NCBI GenBank assembly: GCA_045630765.1
Contig: JAZQTM010000086.1
Span: 1 to 6,620 of the forward strand
From: RGIG3009 sp045630765
GTDB lineage: Bacteria > Bacillota > Clostridia > Oscillospirales > Acutalibacteraceae
DNA: 6,620 bases
Direction of reading: 5' to 3'
Shown here: one piece after another, positions 1 through 5,766 of the stretch
Layout: every line of letters starts with the position of its first letter
Numbering within the stretch: position 1 is the stretch's first letter
The notes under the pieces: model-generated
Told to the model about the DNA's origin: nothing
The model's input: the letters and a program-made list of their open reading frames with translations, nothing else
Database searches by the model: none
Position numbers and translations under genes: made by a program

Positions 1-31
1 GCAAGAGAACAGCGTTCTCTTGCGGCTTTTT
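1..31. terminator. Intrinsic terminator, probably bidirectional
   Basis: Bases 1-10 and 14-23 are perfect inverted repeats around a 3-base loop (AGC). They are followed by GGC and a T run at 27-31, the form of a rho-independent terminator for plus-strand transcription arriving from the left. Read on the minus strand, the same hairpin lies about 17 bases past the abrB stop and is preceded by AAAAAGCC. It would therefore also end the abrB transcript if a T run lies just left of the window, which cannot be seen. The upstream gene is probably convergent with abrB. Confidence 0.85.
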
Positions 32-40
32 AACAGATGG

Positions 41-280
41 TTATTTAGTCAGCTCGTTTAAGCAGTTGGGGCAAATATTGTAACCCTTGAAAGAAATAAC
101 GTCTTTCGGTTCACCACAGAACAAGCACGACGGTTGGTGCTTTTTGAGAATGACCATATCATCCTCTACAAAGATCTCCACCGGATCCTTATCTCCGATC
201 TGTAGGGTGCGACGCAGTTCCACAGGTAGCACGATACGTCCCAAATTATCCAGTTTACGAACAATACCGGTTGACTTCAT
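41..280 (-). CDS. abrB: AbrB/SpoVT-family transition-state regulator with Cys4 C-terminal tail
   Basis: A 79-residue DNA-binding regulator. Residues 1-47 match the AbrB swapped-hairpin domain, opening with MKSTGIVRKLDNLGRIVLP and continuing ELRRTLQIG, the hallmark of AbrB, Abh and SpoVT. Such proteins bind as dimers or tetramers to AT-rich, curved DNA and usually repress stationary-phase or transition-state genes. The tail differs from Bacillus AbrB: C52-x2-C55 and C70-x2-C73 form a possible zinc-binding knuckle, a layout I associate with clostridial AbrB-like proteins. I chose the ATG at 278-280 because a strong GAGGTGAT ribosome site (minus strand, 286-293) sits correctly before it; a TTG two codons upstream overlaps that site. 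The gene is monocistronic, divergent from recJ, with its own promoter and a terminator. Autoregulation is plausible because its promoter lies in AT-rich DNA, but it is not shown. Target genes cannot be told from this window. Confidence 0.93.
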   Translation of the reverse strand: MKSTGIVRKLDNLGRIVLPVELRRTLQIGDKDPVEIFVEDDMVILKKHQPSCLFCGEPKDVISFKGYNICPNCLNELTK

Positions 281-285
281 ATACA

Positions 286-293
286 ATCACCTC
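286..293 (-). promoter_or_regulatory. abrB ribosome binding site
   Basis: The minus strand reads GAGGTGAT, nearly a full complement of the 16S rRNA 3' end, with five bases before the ATG at 280. It overlaps the alternative TTG at 286-284, so it decides in favour of the ATG start. Confidence 0.85.
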
Positions 294-309
294 ACAACAT
301 AGTAAATAT

Positions 310-338
310 AGGATATCACAATTGCCAAAAAATGTCAA
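310..338 (-). promoter_or_regulatory. abrB promoter, sigma-A type with extended -10
   Basis: On the minus strand a consensus -35 TTGACA (338-333) is separated by 17 bases from TATCCT (315-310). A TG one base before the -10 (318-317) makes it an extended -10 promoter. A start near 303 would give a leader of about 23 bases before the ATG. A/T tracts at 348-361 lie just upstream of the -35 and could act as an UP element. Confidence 0.7.
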
Positions 339-396
339 TACCTGGAATTTTTTGAGAAAAACATTGAATTTGTGTCGGGAAAGCGAAAGAATGGTA

Positions 397-425
397 TTGA
401 ATCGTAGCAAAGAAAATGATATTAT
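397..425 (+). promoter_or_regulatory. recJ operon promoter, sigma-A type with extended -10
   Basis: TTGAAT (397-402) and TATTAT (420-425) are 17 bases apart, and TG at 417-418 sits one base before the -10. A start near 432 gives a leader of roughly 28 bases ending in the recJ ribosome site. I see no other good promoter between 281 and 459 on this strand and no terminator within the five-gene run, so this is the likely main promoter for recJ through hemZ. Confidence 0.65.
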
Positions 426-446
426 AAATACTGTATATACTATAAA

Positions 447-451
447 AGGAG
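447..451 (+). promoter_or_regulatory. recJ ribosome binding site
   Basis: AGGAG, extended by AA on its left, lies eight bases before the ATG at 460. The reading frame stays open upstream to 271, so this site and the promoter at 397-425 fix the start at 460. Confidence 0.85.
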
Positions 452-459
452 AACTCTGT

Positions 460-2493
460 ATGAGTTACAAGCGCTGGACATTTTTACAAGTGAATAAAGA
501 CGTTGCCAGCGACTTGTCGGCAGAATGTGGATTGGATCCGTTGCTGTGTTTGCTGTTAACCGGTCGCGGCATTACCGATGCCGAGTCTGCTATGGAGTTT
601 TTAGTGGGTAACGAGCTCAAAAGCGATCCGTTTATGTTTGCGGATATGGACCTTGCCGTGGACCGCATACAGCGTGCGATCGACGAGGGCGAAAGCATTA
701 TGGTATACGGCGACTATGACGCGGACGGCGTTACGGCTACCGTATTGCTGTACTCGTATCTGAAAAGCCAAGGTGCCAGAGTGGCGTATCGCTTGCCGCG
801 CCGTGACGGCGAGGGCTATGGCCTGCATCGCGAAAGTATTGAAGAAATGGCGGCGCAAGGCGTACAATTGATCATTACCGTCGATAACGGCATCACCGCT
901 GTGGATGAGGTGGAGTTTGCCGCAGAGTGCGGGATCGACGTGGTGGTAACCGACCATCACCAACCGCAAGATACGTTGCCGAATGCCGTAGCGGTGGTGG
1001 ATCCGCATCGCCGCGATTGCCCTAGTGAGTTTAAGGAGTTTGCGGGTGTCGGTATGGCGTTCCAGTTGGTATGCGCCCTGGAAGGCGATCCCGATTGGGC
1101 AATGCGCGAATACGGTGACCTTGTGGCACTCGGCACACTTGCCGATGTGATGCCGCTTCGGCACGACAACCGCGTTTTGGTGCGCCGTGGGTTACAGAGC
1201 ATCAATAACGAAACGCGTCTCGGTCTTCGCCTCTTGCGCGAGCACGCAGGGGTTTCCGGCACAAAACAGACGGCAACCTCGGTGGCGTTTACACTCGCAC
1301 CGCGTATTAACGCTGCAGGGCGTATGGAAGATCCGTCTATCGCCGCAGCATTATTGCTCAGCGAGGATGAGCAAGAGGCAGACTGCTTAGCCGGCGAGAT
1401 CTGTGAAAAAAACAGAGAGCGTCAGGAAACCGAAACGGCGATTTTAATACCGCTTTTGGAAACGCTATGTGCAGCGCCCGAACGCACGGCACAACGCGTG
1501 CTTGTGGTATGGGGAGAGGGCTGGCATCACGGTATACTGGGTATCTTGGCGGCGCGGTTGCAGGAACGGTACGGGCGCCCGTGTTTGGTGCTGTCGGTTG
1601 ACGATGGTATTGCGCGCGGCTCCGGCAGAAGTCTTGCGGGTTTTTCCTTGTTTGAAGCGCTGCACGCGTGCGAGGATTGTTTGCTCGGTTACGGCGGGCA
1701 CGAGCTTGCCGCGGGTGTGACGTTGGAAGCAGGACGTTTACAAGAATTTTGTGAGAAAATCAATGCTTATGCCGCTACCGTGGCACCGACGATGCCGGTA
1801 CCGGAGGTGCGTATGGACTGCCGCCTCAAGCCGGATCAGATCAAGCCGGAACTGCTGTCATCTTTATCGTCATTAGAGCCGTTCGGCGCAGGCAATCCGT
1901 CACCAATATTCGGTTTATATCGGATGACGTTGGAGCGTATTGATGCCGTTGGCGGGGGTAAGCATCTGCGCCTCACCTTAAACCGTGACGGCGTGCGTAT
2001 AACCGCTATGAAATTTTCCACCACACCGGAGCAATTCCCCTTCGTGGTGGGTGAGGTGCTGAACGTATCGGTCACACTTGATCGAAACGAATATCGCGGT
2101 ACCGTCAGTGTATCCGTCATCGTGCGCGATGTGCGACATGCAGATTTAGATCAGGAAATGATGTTAGACACGCTTTGTCGGTACGACAGTATTTTGCGCC
2201 GTGATGCCGAGCGGGGCGTTGCGTTACCCAATCGCGATTGCGCGGCGGCGGTATACCGTTTTGTCAAACAACAACCCTATCGCGGCACAATCGAATCGTT
2301 GATTTATGCCGTCGCCCGCGGAACGTTTACCGCTACGGATGTATTGGTATCGCTCACTGTGTTGCGCGAGGCAGGTTTGATCGAGTGGCAGAATCACGGT
2401 GATACGGTGTATGCGGCTGTCAAGCCGGTAGATGGTAAATCAGATTTAATGAACACAGCGACGGCTCGTTATTTGTTAGGACAGGAGGGGTGA
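460..2493 (+). CDS. recJ: Single-stranded-DNA-specific 5'-3' exonuclease RecJ
   Basis: A 677-residue cytoplasmic nuclease of the DHH family that degrades single-stranded DNA 5' to 3' in RecFOR-type recombination, mismatch repair and base excision repair. All core motifs are visible: YGDYDADG at 83-90, VDNG at 141-144, TDHH at 164-167 and ALGTLADV at 223-230, which together hold two catalytic metal ions. The DHHA1 part shows GWHHGI at 354-359, GSGRS at 387-391 and GGHELAAG at 412-419. An OB-fold DNA-binding domain follows, with the family signature EPFGAGNPSPIF at 473-484. About 110 further residues (565-677) form the C-terminal extension typical of Firmicutes RecJ. The protein is longer than E. 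coli RecJ (577) and shorter than that of B. subtilis (about 786). The start at 460 matches the family N-terminus; an in-frame extension to 271 would run through the promoter and overlap abrB. It is the first gene of the operon, and its stop lies 2 bases before relA. Confidence 0.96.
   Translation: MSYKRWTFLQVNKDVASDLSAECGLDPLLCLLLTGRGITDAESAMEFLVGNELKSDPFMFADMDLAVDRIQRAIDEGESIMVYGDYDADGVTATVLLYSYLKSQGARVAYRLPRRDGEGYGLHRESIEEMAAQGVQLIITVDNGITAVDEVEFAAECGIDVVVTDHHQPQDTLPNAVAVVDPHRRDCPSEFKEFAGVGMAFQLVCALEGDPDWAMREYGDLVALGTLADVMPLRHDNRVLVRRGLQSINNETRLGLRLLREHAGVSGTKQTATSVAFTLAPRINAAGRMEDPSIAAALLLSEDEQEADCLAGEICEKNRERQETETAILIPLLETLCAAPERTAQRVLVVWGEGWHHGILGILAARLQERYGRPCLVLSVDDGIARGSGRSLAGFSLFEALHACEDCLLGYGGHELAAGVTLEAGRLQEFCEKINAYAATVAPTMPVPEVRMDCRLKPDQIKPELLSSLSSLEPFGAGNPSPIFGLYRMTLERIDAVGGGKHLRLTLNRDGVRITAMKFSTTPEQFPFVVGEVLNVSVTLDRNEYRGTVSVSVIVRDVRHADLDQEMMLDTLCRYDSILRRDAERGVALPNRDCAAAVYRFVKQQPYRGTIESLIYAVARGTFTATDVLVSLTVLREAGLIEWQNHGDTVYAAVKPVDGKSDLMNTATARYLLGQEG
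2483..2490 (+). promoter_or_regulatory. relA ribosome binding site, inside the end of recJ
   Basis: AGGAGGGG lies in the last codons of recJ. Its AGGAGG core is seven bases before the GTG at 2496 but runs straight into another in-frame GTG at 2490, so it selects 2496. Ribosomes ending recJ at 2491-2493 would stop within this initiation region, which suggests translational coupling. Confidence 0.8.
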
Positions 2494-2495
2494 TC

Positions 2496-4691
2496 GTGGA
2501 ACAGAATACGGTAATGTACAAAGATCAGGCGATCGCCGCCTTAAAACAAGCGATCGTCGTGGCAGAAAAGAAATACGACGGCGAAATGATCGACCGTGCC
2601 GTTGAAATGGCGTGCGAAGCCCACGCGGGTCAGATGCGCTATGCCGGCGGCGATTACGTTTGTCATCCGTTGCAGGTGGCGTGTATCCTTATCGAACTCG
2701 GTATGGATAACGAAACGATTGTGGCGGCGATCCTTCACGACGTAGTGGAGGATACCGGTATCGAACTTGACGATATTAAACGCGAGTTCGGCGCGAACGT
2801 GGCATTGTTGGTGGACGGTGTGACCAAGATCACGCAGATGCCGTTCTCAACGAGGGAAGAGGAGCAGGCGGAAAACGTCCGCAAAATGCTTTTGGCAATG
2901 TCGCAGGATATCCGCGTTATCATTATCAAACTGGCGGATCGCTTGCACAATATGCGTACCAGCGAAGGTTGGTATCCGCAAAAACGGCGGGACAAAGCAA
3001 AAGAAACGCTGGATATTTACGCACCGCTTGCGCACCGACTCGGTATCCGTGCCATCAAAGAAGAATTGGAAGACATCTCCTTGCATCTGCTTGATCCGAT
3101 GGGATGTGAGGAAATCGAACAAAATTTAAGTATGCGCAGCGATGAACGCGCCGCGTTTTTGGATACGATTCAAGAACAGCTGCGCGAGCGTTTGGGTGAA
3201 TACGGGATGAAACCGTACGTCTGCGGACGTATTAAGAGCATCGCGGGCATTTACCGTAAGATGTATATGCAAGGGCGTGCCTTTGACGAGATATACGACG
3301 TGTACGCGGTGCGCATTATCGTGGATACGCTCAACGACTGTTATAACGCGTTGGGTATCGTTCACGATCTGTTTCACCCGATTCCCAATCGGTTTAAGGA
3401 TTATATTTCCACACCGAAAGCCAATATGTACCAGTCACTGCACACTACCGTTATCAGCCACGAAAAGATTGCTTTCGAGGTGCAGATCCGCACCTGGGAA
3501 ATGCATCACACAGCGGAATACGGTATCGCGGCACACTGGAAATATAAGTTGGGTATCCACAAGAAAGATCGACTGGAAGATAAACTTACGTGGGTACGTA
3601 AATTCATTGAAAACCAGCAAGACGTTGATGATGCCGAGGATATTGTGCAGTCGATCAAGACCGACCTGTCATCGGATGACGTGTTTGTGTTTTCACCCCG
3701 CGGCAGAGTTGTCAGCTTGCCGCGCGGATCGACAGTTATCGATTTTGCGTATGCTATCCACTCCGAGGTCGGCAACCGTATGGTTGGCGCCAAGGTGGAC
3801 GGACGTATCGTATCCATCGATTATGAGGTAAACACCGGTGAGGTGGTGGAGATCTTAACCACCTCCGCACCGAATCACGGTCCCAGTCGTGACTGGTTGC
3901 AGCTTGTCAAAACCAGTGAAGCGCGCAACAAGATCCGTTCGTGGTACAAGCGGGAGCGCCGAGATGAAAATATTCAACAAGGGCGCGAAGAACTGGAACG
4001 CGAAATGGCGCGAAACTTTATCCGCTTGTCGGGTCAGGATCTCGAGGATTTCCTGATGGCGCAGGCAAAGCGTCAGCACTGTGACAGCATCGACGATTTT
4101 TACGCAGCGATCGGCTACGGCGGCATTTTGCTGTCGCGCCTTGTGCCGCGTATGAAAGAGGATGCCGCCAAGTACGCGCGCACCGAGCAGGTTACGGCGG
4201 AAAGTGTGACAGCGGCAGCCAAACCGCACCGTCATCACAACGGCGGTGTCATCATTGAAAATATGGAAAACTGTCTGGTTAAATTTGCCCGTTGCTGTAA
4301 TCCGGTGCCGGGTGATGAGATCATCGGATTTATTACCCGCGGCTACGGTGTATCCATTCACAAGTGCGACTGCACGAACGTGCCGACGGATCCGTCACAC
4401 AGTGCCGAGCCGGAGCGGTGGGTACAAGTGTCGTGGGAAGACAGTATTCGCGAGGAATTCAAGGCGGAACTGCACATTACGGCGACGGATCGAATTGAAT
4501 TGTTGGCGGATATTACGGCGCAACTGGCGGCTATGCACGTTATGATTTACAGTATGCAGGCGCGGGAAAGTCACGGTCACGGCGAAGTGTTTGTGACCGT
4601 CGGCGTCAACAGCCTGGTGCATTTGCAAGAGGTGATTACCCGCCTGAAACGTGTAAGCGGTGTAGAGGATATTAAACGCGGAGGAGCGTAA
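2496..4691 (+). CDS. relA: Bifunctional (p)ppGpp synthetase/hydrolase, Rel (RelA/SpoT family)
   Basis: A 731-residue stringent-response enzyme, the normal length for long RelA/SpoT homologues. It makes (p)ppGpp from ATP and GDP/GTP when uncharged tRNA occupies the ribosomal A site, and hydrolyses it when starvation ends. The HD hydrolase domain looks intact: H57, H81-D82, E85-D86, D148 and N152. The synthetase domain has GRIKS (244-248), D268 in YDVYAVRI, FKDYISTPKANMYQSLH (300-316) and EVQIRT (328-333). R299-F-K-D302 is the RxKD signature of bifunctional Rel, as opposed to ExDD in synthetase-only RelA. A TGS domain (about 394-455), a helical region, a zinc-finger-like segment (C593, C600-C601, H622, C624) and a C-terminal ACT domain (about 655-728) complete the regulatory half. 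The start is GTG at 2496, set by the ribosome site at 2483-2490; GTG at 2490 and ATG at 2514 are poorer. The gap to dtd is 6 bases. Confidence 0.97.
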   Translation: MEQNTVMYKDQAIAALKQAIVVAEKKYDGEMIDRAVEMACEAHAGQMRYAGGDYVCHPLQVACILIELGMDNETIVAAILHDVVEDTGIELDDIKREFGANVALLVDGVTKITQMPFSTREEEQAENVRKMLLAMSQDIRVIIIKLADRLHNMRTSEGWYPQKRRDKAKETLDIYAPLAHRLGIRAIKEELEDISLHLLDPMGCEEIEQNLSMRSDERAAFLDTIQEQLRERLGEYGMKPYVCGRIKSIAGIYRKMYMQGRAFDEIYDVYAVRIIVDTLNDCYNALGIVHDLFHPIPNRFKDYISTPKANMYQSLHTTVISHEKIAFEVQIRTWEMHHTAEYGIAAHWKYKLGIHKKDRLEDKLTWVRKFIENQQDVDDAEDIVQSIKTDLSSDDVFVFSPRGRVVSLPRGSTVIDFAYAIHSEVGNRMVGAKVDGRIVSIDYEVNTGEVVEILTTSAPNHGPSRDWLQLVKTSEARNKIRSWYKRERRDENIQQGREELEREMARNFIRLSGQDLEDFLMAQAKRQHCDSIDDFYAAIGYGGILLSRLVPRMKEDAAKYARTEQVTAESVTAAAKPHRHHNGGVIIENMENCLVKFARCCNPVPGDEIIGFITRGYGVSIHKCDCTNVPTDPSHSAEPERWVQVSWEDSIREEFKAELHITATDRIELLADITAQLAAMHVMIYSMQARESHGHGEVFVTVGVNSLVHLQEVITRLKRVSGVEDIKRGGA
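4680..4686 (+). promoter_or_regulatory. dtd ribosome binding site
   Basis: GGAGGAG overlaps the last codons of relA and stands 11 bases before the dtd ATG at 4698. This is strong complementarity with slightly long spacing. Confidence 0.75.
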
Positions 4692-4697
4692 CAGAAG

Positions 4698-5150
4698 ATG
4701 AAAGCCATTTTTCAGCGGGTATACGACGCTTCGGTAGAGGTGGAAGGTCGCCTCGTCGGTCAGATCGGTGCAGGCGCGCTGATTTTGCTCGGTGTTGAGC
4801 AGGAGGATACTCCCGAACATGCCAAGATTATGGCGCAGAAGATTGCCAATCTGCGTGTGTTTACGGATGAAAACGATAAAATGAATCTGTCCCTGCTTGC
4901 CATTGGCGGTGAGGTGCTGGCAGTGTCGAATTTCACGCTGGCGGCGAATTGCTCGCATGGACGACGTCCGGAATTCTTTGCGGCGGCGCGACCGGAAAAG
5001 GCAGAGCCGTTATATGAATTGTTTATGGAAGAATTGCGTGCGCAGGGCATTGCCAAGGTGGAAGCGGGCGAATTCGGTGCGCATATGATCGTTAGTATGC
5101 GCGGCAACGGTCCCGTTACCATCCCGCTGGATACCAAGGACTGGATGTGA
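4698..5150 (+). CDS. dtd: D-aminoacyl-tRNA deacylase (DTD)
   Basis: A 150-residue cytoplasmic enzyme that hydrolyses the ester bond of D-aminoacyl-tRNAs (and of glycyl-tRNA-Ala), keeping D-amino acids out of protein. Length and N-terminus (MKAIFQRVYDASVEVEG) match the family. The two signature motifs are recognisable but each carries a change. SNFTL at 77-81 replaces the usual SQFTL, keeping T80. GNGPVT at 136-141 keeps the Gly-cisPro pair (G138-P139) and T141 but has G136 where NxGPxT has Asn. HGRRPEF at 87-93 aligns with the conserved GxRPSF stretch. DTD acts as a homodimer with the Gly-cisPro loop entering the partner's active site; that is family knowledge. It lies between relA and the MBL hydrolase, as in many Firmicutes. 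The two substitutions probably fall within family variation, and I expect an active enzyme. Confidence 0.95.
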   Translation: MKAIFQRVYDASVEVEGRLVGQIGAGALILLGVEQEDTPEHAKIMAQKIANLRVFTDENDKMNLSLLAIGGEVLAVSNFTLAANCSHGRRPEFFAAARPEKAEPLYELFMEELRAQGIAKVEAGEFGAHMIVSMRGNGPVTIPLDTKDWM

Positions 5151-5154
5151 CGAT

Positions 5155-5763
5155 ATGGTTTACACATATTTTCCCGTCGGTATTTACGGCGCCAATTGTT
5201 GTCTGGTATATGACGATCACGGCAACGCGGCGGTGATTGATCCGGGTGATGAAGCCAATGAAATCCTTGAGGAAATTCGCAATCGGTCGCTGAATGTGCG
5301 TGCCATATTGCTTACGCATTCGCATTTTGACCATATTGGCGCTGCTGCTCGTTTGCAGCGCGAGTTAGGCGTTCCCGTTTACGTTCACGCGGACGATGTG
5401 CGTGGCTTGACGAACGCGCAGTACAGTGTTATGCCGTTAGCCGATCCGCCCGTTGCCGATCATTTGCTCAAAGACGGTGATACGGTAGCGGTGGGCGATA
5501 TCACGTTCACGGTAATGCACACACCGGGGCATACCGTCGGCAGTGTGTGTTATCGTTGCGAAAACGTACTGTTTGCCGGAGATACCTTGTTTGCCGGCAG
5601 TATCGGCAGAACGGATTTTGCGGGCGGTGATTTTTCGGCAATGCGTCAAAGCCTCAAACGCTTGGCGACGTTGCCGGATGATACGCAAGTCATATCGGGG
5701 CACGGTGAAGAAACAACGATCGGATTTGAGAAGCGCTCGAATCCGTTTATGGTAGGATTATAA
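5155..5763 (+). CDS. MBL-fold metallo-hydrolase, glyoxalase II-like (YqgX/YcbL type)
   Basis: A 202-residue protein with the complete metal-binding set of the metallo-beta-lactamase fold: T54-H55-S56-H57-F58-D59-H60 (HxHxDH), H126 in TPGHT, D143 in AGDTLF and H183 in SGHGEE. GRTDF at 151-155 is typical of the glyoxalase II-like group that includes YcbL and B. subtilis YqgX. Those enzymes bind zinc or iron, and some hydrolyse S-lactoylglutathione or related thioesters. This protein lacks the C-terminal substrate domain of full glyoxalase II, so the substrate here is unknown. No signal peptide or membrane segment is seen, so it is probably cytoplasmic. The start lies 4 bases after the dtd stop with only a weak GGA site (5143-5145), so reinitiation by ribosomes leaving dtd is likely. 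Its place between dtd and hemZ is a recurrent clostridial arrangement with no settled explanation. Confidence 0.92.
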   Translation: MVYTYFPVGIYGANCCLVYDDHGNAAVIDPGDEANEILEEIRNRSLNVRAILLTHSHFDHIGAAARLQRELGVPVYVHADDVRGLTNAQYSVMPLADPPVADHLLKDGDTVAVGDITFTVMHTPGHTVGSVCYRCENVLFAGDTLFAGSIGRTDFAGGDFSAMRQSLKRLATLPDDTQVISGHGEETTIGFEKRSNPFMVGL

Positions 5764-5766
5764 GAT

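Noticed and set aside
281..286. TTG start adding two residues to AbrB
   Set aside because: The TTG overlaps the ribosome site, while the ATG at 280 is correctly spaced and begins the family motif MKSTGIVRK.
271..459. In-frame upstream extension of recJ with starts at 271 or 391 (ATG)
   Set aside because: It overlaps the 5' end of abrB, crosses the predicted recJ promoter, shows no RecJ homology, and a well-spaced ribosome site serves the ATG at 460.
601..1164. 187-codon open frame antisense to recJ
   Set aside because: It lies entirely inside a conserved, motif-complete recJ frame, its translation matches no family I recognise, and it has no evident ribosome site. It is a by-product of the codon pattern.
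2490..2495. GTG at 2490 as the relA start, overlapping the recJ stop
   Set aside because: The AGGAGGGG ribosome site runs directly into it with no spacing; GTG at 2496 is seven bases from the AGGAGG core.
2529..2536. Palindrome GCGATCGC, similar to the cyanobacterial HIP1 octamer
   Set aside because: I noticed only this copy, in relA coding sequence, and nothing else suggests a cyanobacterium.
3855..4361. 168-codon open frame antisense to relA
   Set aside because: It shadows the conserved TGS to zinc-finger region of Rel and has no recognisable domain.
4395..4958. 187-codon open frame antisense across the relA-dtd junction
   Set aside because: It spans two well-supported genes on the other strand, with no domain or promoter visible.
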